The notes beneath the pieces were generated by a model. The model was not told the origin of the DNA and did not search any database. It worked only from the letters and a program-made list of their open reading frames with translations. The position numbers were made by a program, and so were the translations under genes. Shown here one piece after another: positions 1-11,747 of a DNA stretch of 64,000 bases (the stretch's first letter is position 1; each line of letters begins with the position of its first letter). The DNA lies in contig JBLDXI010000026.1 of the NCBI GenBank assembly GCA_047495785.1, positions 1,364,001 through 1,428,000 of the forward strand, in the 5' to 3' direction. The stretch comes from Lepidodermella squamata. Its lineage: Eukaryota > Gastrotricha.

Positions 1-3000
1 ATAGCACAACATAGCATTATTTTCTTTCATGCGATTATTATATTATGAGGCCGTGGCGCGGAAGTGCGAGGGTGCGAGGGCTCCTACAGGGGCTCCGTGC
101 AACAAACGAAACGCTGCTTTGTTTGCGCCTGACAACGCTAATGATGAACGTGGCTGAGATTGCGCGCTTTGTGTCGCGCCGCATCTGCGTAAATACGCCA
201 GCTGGTTGTTGTGTTAAGGATGATATTTTGTTTGCGCGAGCGCTCGCAAAAAGTAGCGCATCCTCCCCTCCTCATCCTCAGGCGCAGTGTTTTTCGGTAT
301 TATAGTATTATTATCATTTATCGTCATCATCACACACAACGCACATACACCGCACTCCCCACCACTCGCTCTTAAAGGCCGCGACTATATACTTATATTG
401 GAAAAAGCACCGTGGCCGGCAAAATAAAAGAGCGCGCAAAATTTAGGAAGCGCACACGCGCACAAGAGGCCGAGGCACAAAACAATTGTGAGGTGAAAAG
501 AAAACAGGCGCGTATAATGATATAGGCTGCTATTTTTACAGTGCGAAAGAAGGTGCGAGCTAAACATTTCTTCGACCCCACACGTATTTACCAGCTGATA
601 GTTGAATAAAAAGCCCTCCGGCGTACGAAAATCGATCAACAAAAATAACCGATTTGCTGAAATTCACAACAATAGAATCACAAAAGAAAATCTCATTGTG
701 CAAAATTAATTGAAAATCAACAGAAAAGGTGGAAAAATTCGAGGGAAATGATAACAAAGGAGCGAAAAACGCTATTCTTAATAGTTCTCAAAGGTATAGT
801 ATATATATTGTAATAATAGCGGCGCGTTGATATGTGAAAATCCCTGGAAATAACGGAACGCCGCCGGAAAAAATCGCCATTATTCGCCGGTATAAGATCA
901 ACCAGGCCGCAGCTATTTATATACATGTCCGATTTTTTTTCCTCGCTGCTGCTGTTGCTGCTGCTGCTCTGTACTCAATGAACATCAATAATATTATTGT
1001 CATGTTACATCCTTTGTACATCCTCGGTGTTAGCCATGCCGAAAAATGATGAGGCGGCCAGCCTGAACAGCACACTTGATTAACATTCAGCCTGAAGCGC
1101 CATATGGATGCCGGAAAAATCACGCTCTTATTTTTTGGCACTTACAAATACAAGGTAATTACCATAGGTGTACCCGCGAAAAAAATCCGCCTTAAAAACA
1201 TAAGCTCACAGGATAATACTGTCATTAACGTATATCCCACTACTTTTTCGGTCCCATTTTATGGATATAGACTCGAAGTTTAGAGCACTTCCCAGGACTT
1301 GTTGTAACGCTGTTGTGTCGCCGGGAAGCGGCAATAAAAACAAACATTACGATAATCACGAAATAACACACGCGTGTAGTGAATAGCAGCGCTAAATTCG
1401 CTTCATTTTGCAGCACGCGAGCGCGATAAAGATGAGCAAGAGCGGCATTCATTCATGATTGTAACGCACATACACAACAATCAACAAATCGATAAAAAAG
1501 CCACTGGGCAAATTGCTGTGCGATTACCTCTATTTAGCGAGCACTCTGTAAATATTGTAAAATGTAGTTGATTGAATGCTATACACATAGACAAAAGGAA
1601 GTAAGACGGTTCCGCGGCTGCTCCTGCCTGTCTTCGGGGAATAGCAAAATAATAGAGCGGAAAAGACTCTTTCAAAGCTACAAGGTTGTGGAATATACCG
1701 CGTTAATGAAGTACAAAGTCTATTTAATACTAGGCATTAGATTATAATATTCGAAAACCGGTCGTGTGTGGTATGTATGGAGATAAGGTTATCTGTATAA
1801 AAGCGGAAAACACGCTTTTATAGTAAACATTTCTGAACAAACACGTGTACATCCATTTTTGATCCGTACAAAATTGTGGACAGCCCGCGGGAACAAACCG
1901 CGAAAAATTGAAAAATAACCACTAGAGGCAAAAGAGCAAATTAGTTCATATTTATCATCAATTTTTACTTCATTGTCATCATCGTTCAATTGATACGAAA
2001 AGTTTTCTGTAATATATGGCATCGTTATTATATAAGCTGATCATATAAATGTGATTTCTTTGTTTTGAAATTAACCATATATATCGATATGCACTTGATA
2101 TTGGTAATCAATAATAATATTTTTCATCATCCTCATCATGCGTGCGCCATTCAATTTAAACGTTTTTATATTAACCAGTCCATTAAGGCGGCCGCAACTA
2201 GAGTGTTTTTCGTGACTACCGTCGAGTGGAGATAACACTTCGAGCGGGCGAGCGAGAGAGAGAGAAAAGATGCGGTCTTAAAAATACCGCGCCACCTATT
2301 TACAGAGAAAATACGTCAACAAACCAATTTAGTATTTATTATAATAATAATAATGAAGGAGTTGATGAACTGCAGAAGGAATTCCCGCTGCCTTTACAAT
2401 ATTCACGTTTCTTCATCGTACCTAACAATTTTACAAGGCTTTCAGTGAAATTTACAGCAAGACACGAAAAATCAAGAAACTATAGGCTGTTGTTGTTGTT
2501 GATCGTTGGTTGTTTTTTTTGGTCACAAAATGTCTCGATCGCGCGTACTATCGCCGAAATAAATTAATATGAAACAATATGGAAGCAGTTTGTTTCAGAA
2601 AAATGAAAACATCAACACGATGAGCGATTCACAGAAACTAAAGTGAGTACTGGATATAAAGTTATACATTCGATATTATTTACTGAAAATTTGATTGTTT
2701 TTCTTTTTGGTCATCATTTCGTTAAAAACTTCGTATAAACGATAATACTAGCGATTAGAAATAAATTACGCCGGCTGCAGAAGTCTTGGAATAAAACAAA
2801 AAATGGAAAGAAATGTTCGGTTCAAATAATAGCGTCCCCTTTTTTAATATTTTTTAGTGCTATTAGTATCGTTTTTTTCCGTAGAAAACCAGTCAAGACT
2901 AGACATTGGCTGATGAGGCGCGAAATGAAATGGCTTTTACGCTAGGTACATTTTTGGATAAATAGCAGCAAATCTCGAGCTGAGCCGACTGCTGCTGCTG

Positions 3001-3614
3001 CTGCTCGGTTTCATAATACAAAAACTAATTAGGCGAGCCATTTCAATAGAAATCGATAAAGCGCCGTGGTAACGAAGGGAAGCAACGAGTTGGCTAACTG
3101 AATGTATAACTCATAACTATAGCGATGCATTTAGCACACGCGCACGCATGGTGATCAAATCGAATATTTACCTAGCAACAAAAGGTTGTAGAATTATATG
3201 GAAATTATCGGATCACATTCTTGAAAAAAATAACGGCCGGCTGCTTATCAATCAACAAGAAAAAAAATCAGTCCATTGAGAGAGAGAGAGGAGGCTGAGC
3301 ATGCAAAAATCAACTTGAGACGTCTTGAATTCAGAATTTTATAAGTTCGTGCTAGAAAAGAAAAGATAAAACAACCATCTTCGTTATATATAAAAAAGAT
3401 GCGACTTGAAAATTGGTTTCAGTTTTGTTCGAAGAGCAGAAAATAATAATCAAAAAATTGGTTCATCGCACCCATCAACAATCGAGGTCAGGTGTAGTAA
3501 CTAAGCGCCGACAACCAAATAACGTAAAGAGAACAATTTGTGTGGTAATCATACATCGTGTTTTATACAAAAAGGGCACATGATCTCCTAGAAAAAAATC
3601 TGGCAAAGTTATTA
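1..3614. other. no firm gene; low-complexity upstream region
   Basis: I see no ORF in this stretch that resembles a protein family. It holds short CTG/CAG-rich microsatellites (about 940-970 and 2990-3005), GA-rich runs (about 2250-2270 and 3278-3293) and many TA-rich tracts. One possible first exon on the + strand is listed separately. The rest may be the 3' flank of the furin gene and regulatory DNA of a neighbour outside the window. Confidence 0.5.
2570..2642 (+). CDS. possible orphan first coding exon
   Basis: A short open stretch starts at ATG 2570 (MKQYGSSLFQKN...), contains a second ATG in frame (MSDSQKLK) and runs straight into a strong splice-donor match, AAA|GTGAGT, at about 2642/2643. 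It is preceded by a GA-rich, UTR-like region. I could not find a matching downstream + strand exon in the next 17 kb, so the assignment rests only on the ATG plus donor. It could be the start of a gene with a long first intron, or chance. Confidence 0.2.
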
Positions 3615-6093
3615 TCATCTTCGCTGGTTTCGAGTTGTCGTTGAAAAATTCTGAAGATAGAAGGATGAAAGCAGACTTAAAGCAACAAGAATAGAAATGT
3701 CAAGCACCGAGACGCGCCGCACGCTAGCGGCTCCTGAACCTAATGCTCCGTTGCTGGAAACCGGCGACTGGGAGGGATCCTGCGAGACCATTCGAATCGT
3801 CCGATTGATAAACGCGTCCAACTCAGCGTCGGTCGTGTTGTGAATCGGCTGCAACCACGCGGGCATACGGGCTGTTCCGTACAGAATCAAGCGCCACTCG
3901 AGCAGTTCCGCTGAGGAGGCGCCATTTGTGATTTGCAAGGTCCATTGCCCGATGCCGATCTCACCCCAACTGTGCGTAGTTGTAAACGACCAGCGGTCAA
4001 ACATGCCATTCACGTTGTCATGCGGCCGTTTTGGCAACATGACTGATTCGGTACCGTGAGGCGACGTCAACGTGATTTGCAACTCGCCACGTCGTGTTGA
4101 CCTCAGGGTCACTTGGATTTGAACATGTTCGAGGAAAACAACGGTATTACGCGGCGAATCCCGACACCCGTTCGACGTTAATGAAAGTGTTAAGGTGGTG
4201 AAAGGCGGGATTTGGATAGGCCGAGACGGGTCTGAGGCGTCGTCTCTTGGTCCAGGAGCAATATGGCATTGATGCTGTTCAGGCACTCGGGTCCAATTTA
4301 GCGCAGCTTGTACCATGGCAGTTGCGTCTAGCAAGCCGTAACCGAAGTAATGACTAACCCTACGACCGATTCCAGTCGTTTTCCAATCCAGCGCGTGAAG
4401 CCCGGTTGGGTCTGATGTCATCACCACAATGTGTTGCACATCTCGCCAATTCAAGCTTTGATTCGCGGAGAGGAGCAACGCGAATAAGCCGGCAGCTAGC
4501 GGCGCAGAGGCTGATGTTCCAGTGTGATGATGCGTACATTTATTGTGGAGATCGGAAGTTGTAATGTGACGCTCGTGGGGCGCGCCGCTGCTGTAAGTCG
4601 ACGCCAAGGTCGCGCTACAAGCCTCGGCGTACCATGGCACATTGCCATTTTCAGTCGCCGAACTTATCGAGATCGTGTAGATGAGGTTTACGTAACCGTC
4701 ACAAGCGCAACTATCCGCATTTCGACCTCCATTACCCGACGCCCAGACGTAAATGCAACCTAGACCGTTACGTCCGTTCCACGCGCCTTCTTGGAAAGCT
4801 TTCAGCGTGGCATAACCCGGGCCATCGACGGTTTTTCCGTCGTCCTCCGGACCCCAAGATGCTGAATAGATGCCGACGTAATCGTTTTTAAAGCTGACCG
4901 CACGAGCTTCGACCAGGTCGGTGACGTCACCGTCGAGCATGCGGATGCCGCCGATGCGAGCACGATAAGCAACACCAACAGTACAAAAGTTATTGTTAGC
5001 GTAAGCAGCTACAACACCAGCACACCGGGTACCGTGGCGGTTCTCGTCGTTCTCGTTATACCTAAGATGGAAAAAAAATTAAACAAGATTAAACTGAGCC
5101 GAATATTATCACGAGGCAAGCGCTGTAATTTTAAGCAGAAAGCTAAAAGTCAAACTTGGATCCTCCAGACTTCGAAAAATTACTCAATCGATCGCCTAAT
5201 GATATTTCTCTATGCCTCAATTCATGGCGAGAATGAAATATGTATCTAATCAATTTACACGAACAGCGACGGATAAAGAGGGAGAATATTTAGGAGAAAA
5301 TATCTCACCTAGGCATTGGATCTGGATCGCCACCGTTGATGTCATAACTTGCACGCGGATCATAATTAGTCCGAAGCTCTGTGTGATTGTGTTCAACACC
5401 ATCGTCCAAAATGGTGACTACGACCCCTTGGCCAAAGTAGCCTCGTTGCCAGGCTCCATGGACACGCATCGTTCCACCTTCAGGGCGTGTCAAATACCAA
5501 GTTCGTCCATTGTTCCAATCCGGATCATTGAACAAGCCTTGGGATACTGAAACGCGCAATGTGATATTAAGTAATAATGAGATGGGGAATTTCTTACCTG
5601 GATTTTTCCATGGATACCTGTTGTCAAGACTCATTTTCTCATTATCACCGTCGAAGTTAGAAGTCGGAGCATCGTCTTGAGGAGTGAAGTCTCGTTTAGA
5701 TCTCCTTAATCGACGCACAGGTTCTGACCAGAGAAGTAACGATTCATCGGCAAGGAAAGACTTGGGGTCGCTAGCAGCTAATGAGCGTTTTTGAACAACG
5801 TCTCGCTTGACTACATATACGTTGCCAAAGACCTGAAAATACGGAAATCATAATCATAAGACTCAGTAATGACCGAGACTCACTTTTTCAGCTATCCGAA
5901 AGCCATGTTTTTGTGCAGCGAGTTTTACCGAGCTGATATCTTCGCCAGGAGCAACTTCTATCATCCATGAAGACTGCTGACGAGGAAAAGGTTTGCCCGA
6001 GTCAAACGCAGAGCAGGAGCATAGTGAATTGAAATATATTAGAATCGAAACCAGCAGGGCGATGTATTTGTTGAGAAACGTTGATATGACCAT
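3615..6093 (-). CDS. furin-like proprotein convertase (S8B/kexin family)
   Basis: Secretory-pathway serine endoprotease that cleaves precursor proteins after dibasic sites. Four exons (6093-5884, 5832-5598, 5546-5309, 5061-3615) join in frame to about 709 aa. Order: signal peptide (residues 1-29), convertase prodomain with the autocleavage site RRSKR|D near residue 117, then the subtilisin domain. Catalytic Asp lies in ILDDG (~196), His in NRHGT (~236), the oxyanion Asn in ASGNGG (~338) and Ser in GTSASAP (~411). The P domain follows and ends near EWRLILYGT. There is then a ~45-residue linker, one transmembrane helix (VSVLDISILVALSLLSSF) and a tiny basic tail. The cysteine-rich region of vertebrate furin is absent. 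A type I membrane convertase of the furin/KPC-1 kind is the best call; the exact orthologue among furin, PC5 and PACE4 is not resolved. Confidence 0.95.
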
Positions 6094-7348
6094 GCTCAGA
6101 CATGCGATTTAACCGCCTATGACGTTAATGACTGAAGCTGTCGAAGAAGCGGGGAGAGGGTGATGGTATGCTTAATTAGGGGACATCTCCAGCATGAATG
6201 AGTTTGGCCTACAAAAAACATGAAAATAGACATATATCAAGAAAATCATGGGTCCTAGGTAAAAATTTGCTAAGACAGATAAAGGCAAAACGAGCGAAAT
6301 TAAAACTCATAGCTTCGATTTCCGACATAGCTAATCGATCACGATAGCCAAACCCTCACCACAACAACATTTCAAAGTCAAAATGTGAGTGATTGAAGAA
6401 TATACAATGCTTGAAAAAAGCTCACAGCTGAAAGAGGAAAAACAAAGAATATAACTTAGCAACTGAAGAAACGCTATTACTACTACGACTAGCAACTGAA
6501 GAGATGCGAGATGCAACTAACGATTTGACTGAATAATCGCCAAGATCAACCAGGACCGCGAAAATCTGAATTCAAATTACGTTCGTGCTGTTGAAGGTCG
6601 TAAATTTAATTTTGAAACAAGATTTATTCAGCTGGAAAAATTATTTTTAAGGCCGTATTATGACAACTGAAATAAAAAAATAATATTATTTTAGCTGCAT
6701 GATTAATAAAACGTGAATTTGTGCTTCAAGTTTCAAGTTGGGCTCCAAGTCTGCAGTTTAACGTTCGGGAAATGCGCGTTTCCTTGAAGTCCAGGATAAG
6801 TATATTCAGGATAAGGATATTCTTATTTACATTATGAAATGGGTCGATGGAGGTCCCTGAACATCGACAAGGAAAAAATGGTCGCATTGTGAGCCTTGCG
6901 CGAGTTTCTTCGAAGAAAGATTCAGGTCAACTGTTTCGAAGTAATCGTTCTCTTCTTTGGAGCCGCGGTACAATTATCTCGCTCTTCCGCGACTTCTCTA
7001 AATGCCTCAACTACCTCAGTCCCTCATGGACTTTATTCTCAGACTGCACTGGGGCAGGGGTAAACCTTGCCAACAACGTCGGGTTGAACAAGTTTTAATT
7101 GGTGGATCGCGTCTCCAATTTCCTGAAACAGTAATAGCAGTGTCATCTGAGGCAGTTTACTAACAGAAGGTGACATAATGTTTTATTCAAGAATCAATTA
7201 CAAATCATTTCAGTTCATCATTAATAAAATCTATGTAATACTTAAACAATGTTCACTAGTGGAATAGCATGGAGGATGAAAAGACATAGACATCAATGCC
7301 GAATCTCGAACTGGTAGGTAAGCTAGGCCTCTAGCCTATTGCTGTCCT
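6094..7348. other. intergenic, nothing recognised
   Basis: Lies between the furin start and the 3' end of the first lectin gene. It should contain the furin promoter. The only open frames are short (for example + 6847-7098) and show no domain, splice context or compositional sign of coding. Confidence 0.5.
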
Positions 7349-8182
7349 TCATTCAGATGTCACCGCGCCCGATGGCTCCGACACACTCTTTGAATATTGG
7401 CAAATCGCATCTCTTCGTTCGTTGCAATCTTGAACCTTCCAGTAGCCAGTCTATAGGTTTGAGAAAAGCTTGAATGAATATCCAGGTACAAGCAAGAAAC
7501 TCACGTAATATTTCAGATAATTTCCATACAAGTCGCGGGAAATGAATTCAACGCACGATCCCCATCTTAACATAATTCGATAATATGATTTCAAAATATT
7601 CTAAAGAAGAATTACTTACGTTTCACCTGGTTCACCTGGAGCGAAAAGATTGTATTCATCGTACGTTTTGATTGGAACATCGTCAACCCAAAGCCAGGCA
7701 TTGGCATTGGCCTTCCAGCGAAGTCCTATCCAGGCATTTGTGTATCCGATTCCAAGGATTGCTGAATAAGGTAAAAATTGTAAAAATTATAAGACAATGA
7801 AACTTAAAGCTTTCAAAAATGCTTACATTTAGTCCGGTTCAAGAATCGCGATTCGACATCACTTCGAATAGTTGCGAGTGACCCACTCATATTTGCGCAA
7901 AATGATTTAGCCTCTGGCCATGTGACCCCGTGAATAACGAAGAAACACTTGACCGTTCCATTTCTTTGAATGCAGAAGTCACATTCCGGGCAGCTTCCCC
8001 ATCCCTGAAGCATGTCTTTCGCTGTGGACGTAGGGTAAGCGATCGTGGCTAAAAGCAATCATTATTAAAGCCTGTAAGGTTTTCAGTTTTGTCTTACTTG
8101 TACGAGCTGTTGTTTGTGCGGCGGCCAAGCTGACAATCCAGCAGCTGACAAGGAAAATGATCGCTACGCAGCGATTTGACAT
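7349..8182 (-). CDS. secreted C-type lectin (CTLD protein)
   Basis: Small secreted carbohydrate- or ligand-binding protein. Five exons (8182-8098, 8048-7827, 7761-7620, 7565-7505, 7450-7349) join in frame to 203 aa. The signal peptide is MSNRCVAIIFLVSCWIVSLAAA. The mature chain opens with a cysteine cluster (GWGSCPECDFC), then the C-type lectin fold: KCFFVIHGVTWPEAKSFC, an LATI motif, the tryptophan motif AWIGLRWK, WLWVDD, FAPGEPGETWGSCVEF and the closing CN..RDAIC. A canonical Ca-binding EPN or QPD tripeptide and WND are not obvious; the position corresponding to WND reads WKVQD, so sugar binding is uncertain. The downstream gene (9212-11109) is a clear paralogue with the same intron phases in the CTLD, so the pair arose by tandem duplication. 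Likely innate-immune, gut or cuticle-associated, by inference only. Confidence 0.9.
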
Positions 8183-9211
8183 AGCGATAAATTATTGGTA
8201 TATTAGCCTAAAAATGTTGAGAAAACGCGTTGATCTTCCTTAATTAGTCAAGTGTAAAAGATAGCAATCTAACACAGAGCACAGGGTTATATTTTGTAAA
8301 GTGTCCTTGAACGCAATGAACTGGAAAGCAATTTGCACAGCTAACATTAGGTGTAAGGTGGCGGAAAATAGCGCAACACTGGCCGGGAGTTCTTTATGGG
8401 CACGCGATAGCCGACAGTTGCATTAGCTAACCCCCGCAAGCGGCACGAACAGCGGGCCCTCAACACGTCAACACGCATTGTCGCCTCTGCGCGATCTCGT
8501 AATAATAACACATTTTTCAGGCGACACGGTCGAAAATGTTGCTGTGAAAATGTGGCGACCTTAAAGACGGGTGATCTGGCCCCAGGTGGCCGCACCGGAG
8601 AAAAAAAATCCGACACGGCAACTGGTAAATTGCGCCTATTATTTGTTATAATTCGAATAAATAACCTATCCACGTGTTGAATTTCTGCGCTAATGCGGCT
8701 GGATATTCGTGTTCTATTCAGGTCGAGGATTGACGTAAACGATAGGTAGCTATAAAATATAATCACAAATGATGACTCTGCACTGACACCAGCTCAACAT
8801 CACGACTTGAGCCGGCATAGCTTGAGGTATTAGTCATCGTTTTCAGAGGCACGCTCAGAGATTTCAAGGATTAAATCGCCGGCCGGGGTCGTTTAATCAG
8901 CATATTTGACAGAATTAGGACTCATTCATTACAAAAGAATTATTTACACCTTCAAAATTCGCGCAATTTTATTTTCTCAGTTTTGAATTCAAGCTCTGTT
9001 GTTTTTGACAAGACGAAATGCCATTTTCGAGGGTTGCCAGCATCAACGTCATAGTTTTACAGAATAATATATTACTATCGAGATTTTATACACACTTTTC
9101 GAAAGCCATAATCGCAATAAAAATGAACGACATGCCGAAAACATTAAACAAAAAGATGATGATGACGATCGGTGTTGAGTTGTTGCATCGTTAAGGCGGA
9201 CGAGTCGCGCG
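8183..9211. other. intergenic between the two lectin genes
   Basis: About 1 kb without a convincing gene. A 139-codon frame on the - strand (8347-8766) has no recognisable domain, no signal peptide and no splice support. This space should hold the promoter of the 203-aa lectin and the 3' UTR of the SUEL-CTLD lectin. Confidence 0.5.
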
Positions 9212-11109
9212 TTACTTCGCGAGTATCCAATACTTCTGGCAAAGCGCGTCTCGTTTCAGCGTACATTCCTGATCGTTCCAATAGCCAGTCTATATTCAAA
9301 TAAATATTTGGTAAAATAGAGATAAGGAAATTCCGTAAAATCTTACGTAATATCCAAGCGCATTCTGGTAAATATCGGCACCGACAAATTCAACGCAAGA
9401 TTCCCAGCCGTTCCAGTTGTCAGGTTCTCCAGGGGCGAAAGCGGTGTAGGAAAGTTCCCAGTCAATCACAACATCGTCGATCCACAGCCAGGCACTTGCC
9501 GGTTGTTTCCACCTGAGGCCGATCCAAGCGTTGTTGTTATGCATGCCCAAAATAACTAGGTTAAAGAAATATTAAGCTGGAATGTCGCAATATTTTGAAA
9601 TTATCGAAACTTACATTTCGTTCGATTAAGGAATCGCGTTTCAACTTCGCTGCGAATTGTGGCCAGCTCACCGCCCATGTCAGCGCAGCTCTGTTTCGCT
9701 TCGGGCCACGTTAGGTTGTGGAGAACGAAGAAGCATTTGATGCGACCGTTTCGTTCAACGCAGAAATCGCACTCGGGGCAAGGTCCCCAGCCGCTGAGTA
9801 GGTCAGTTGGTCCCATAATAGGGTAAAGCGGCTTTGTTGTAGTCGCGTCGTCTTTGGCTTTCGGATCAGCCTCGGTTACCCCGGCTGAAGGAGCTTCTGC
9901 CAACGCTTCACTGATGATCGCTTGAGCGATGCTTCCCGCCGCGGTTCCAGCAACATTTTGCGCTAAAATGACATTCGAAATTGAAGCGAGGTTTGAATTT
10001 CGGAAATAAACGAACGCAATATATTGCCGAAATATAGTAGAGTTATCAACGTTGTAAATATCATTTTAAAAGCAACTTCTTCTTAGCAAAAGAATAATTT
10101 TACACTAAGTATGAGCTATTTATGCGCTTATAGCTACAACCTTCGATAGACAATACAAACAGAAAACAAAGACGGGAAATAGACGTGATATTTTGGACTC
10201 TAGACTCTAGACGACCCCTGGTGAGTGAACAATAATGCGATGCCCAGCGTAATGAATTCCCCGGATGCGACGCAACAAAGCGGGAGATTGTTATAATAAA
10301 GCGCGTTCGGTACCTACGGCGGTTGGCGTCGTAATATGTACACAGTCACGTATATTGACCGGCAAATATTACTAGCGATAATAATGGCACAACAGGTGAG
10401 AGAATGCGCGAAAAATACGCCCTGTTTTAATTGGCTGATAAAACAACAATTGCACTCACCCCACATTTGGTAGGCAGCCGCTGCGGGCGCTTCGGTAGCC
10501 GGCTCTGGCGGGGCTGAAGTTGTTGTTGTCGTGCTCGTGGTAGCGGCCGTAGTTGAAGTTGTTGTTGTTGTTGTCTTAGCCGGCTTGACCACCTTTGTGG
10601 TCGTAGGCACCGAAGATTTCTGCCTGATAGTCGTCGGTTTAGGTGGGTCGGTTGCTGAATGTTTCCGACCTGCAGCTGTCACCTCGCCTAACAGTGGTAA
10701 GCAGTTGTAAGTGACGCGTAAATACGGCACGATATGCGGGCAATCGAAATCGAATGGCACGTGGGAGATATCAAAAATGCATGAGGGTTGAAATTGGCAA
10801 TGATATCGTACGACAGCTGTCATATCTACGAGGGTTTGGCACTTCGCAGGGTCGTACAAGCTGTCGCGCGTATCACCCGCCGGGCGGCATTCTTGCGTAT
10901 CCTCACGACCGTAAATTGCCCGCTGAACTATCATCACCCCATTGGAACAGGCTAATTTCAAGGAACTCGTCTCGCAAGATACCGCTTTTTCAGCTGTGGG
11001 AAATAACAATAATAATATAAATAATTGAACGAATTCGGAAAATCGAAAATTTACCTATCACCGAACGATAGCTGACAGTCGTAAATAAAACGAAGATAAA
11101 TAATAACAT
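9212..11109 (-). CDS. secreted SUEL-lectin / Thr-rich linker / C-type lectin fusion
   Basis: Secreted two-lectin protein. Five exons (11109-11055, 10993-10460, 9962-9615, 9555-9347, 9289-9212) join in frame to 407 aa. Residues 1-19 are a signal peptide (MLLFIFVLFTTVSYRSVIG). Residues ~22-115 match a SUEL (galactose/rhamnose-binding, latrophilin N-terminal type) domain: SCETSSLKLAC, AIYGRED, paired cysteines and the closing YLRVTYNC. A mucin-like linker rich in Thr, Ser and Pro follows, probably O-glycosylated. Then comes a C-type lectin domain with the same opening cysteine cluster (CPECDFC) as the neighbouring 203-aa lectin, AWIGLRWK, EPDNWNGWESC, GYWNDQEC and the final CQKYWILAK. Here the WND motif is present and the EPD resembles an EPN/QPD site, so calcium-dependent binding is more plausible than in the paralogue. 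The large exon and the CTLD exons share a phase-1 junction (G|CG), so this is one gene and not two. Confidence 0.88.
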
Positions 11110-11747
11110 TTTTATTCTAATAATTAAATAATTAAAAAACTTGAGACGAGATAGTTTATGCGTGGTTTATGCGTGGGTGACAAAAAACCGCTATAAAGGC
11201 GGCTGTTCGATATCCGCACAGGTGAGTGAAATGGTAAATGAGCCTCGTGTTGTTGTTATTTGCGGTTGCTGCCTATTGTGTTTGCACAGCTATAAACAAC
11301 GGTGGCCGAGTTTTGTGCGGCGAAATTACCGCAAAATGGGGGTCTTTGAGAGGTTGTCTCTCACAACCACCAGAACTGTGCGTGTGACAAAAGCGGCTGC
11401 CTGCAGCTAGGTAAAAGTATGATGATGATAATAGGGTGATAAATTGTGGGCAGCCGAGCAAAACGAAAATAAACACTTCTCTGAAAATCAAGTGGCGTTG
11501 AGTAGTTGAAAGCCGGCCGCAGCAGCGACAGTGCTATAACGTTTCCAGAAGGTTCACGTGCCACTCCATTTGTCACAATAATATATTGCGCTGTTATTAC
11601 GCTCAAGTGACCTCGATCCAAACGCGTTGCGTAAATGCGATACATTCAACAAATTTCATTCAACAACTTTTGAAAGCGTTTTATTTTCATATCAAACTAA
11701 TTGATCGTGGCACTAGAATTAAGGTAGTGACCGAAAATATACAGGTT
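11110..11747. other. intergenic; likely lectin promoter
   Basis: Between the start of the SUEL-CTLD gene and the stop of OXA1L, both on the - strand. Short overlapping frames on both strands show no family resemblance. It probably contains the promoter of the lectin gene. Confidence 0.45.

Noticed and set aside
2226-2567. 113-codon + strand frame upstream of furin
   Set aside because: Driven by low-complexity GA and AAT repeats; no family resemblance. More likely untranslated sequence.
4524-4763. 79-codon frame on the + strand inside the furin gene
   Set aside because: Exactly antisense to the catalytic-domain exon; no own start context or domain.
8347-8766. 139-codon - strand frame between the lectin genes
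   Set aside because: No signal peptide, domain or splice context; Arg/Ser-rich random-looking sequence in intergenic DNA.
10314-11109. SUEL segment as a separate gene
   Set aside because: The Thr-rich exon ends at a GTGAGT donor whose phase matches the next CTLD exon; no stop codon separates them.
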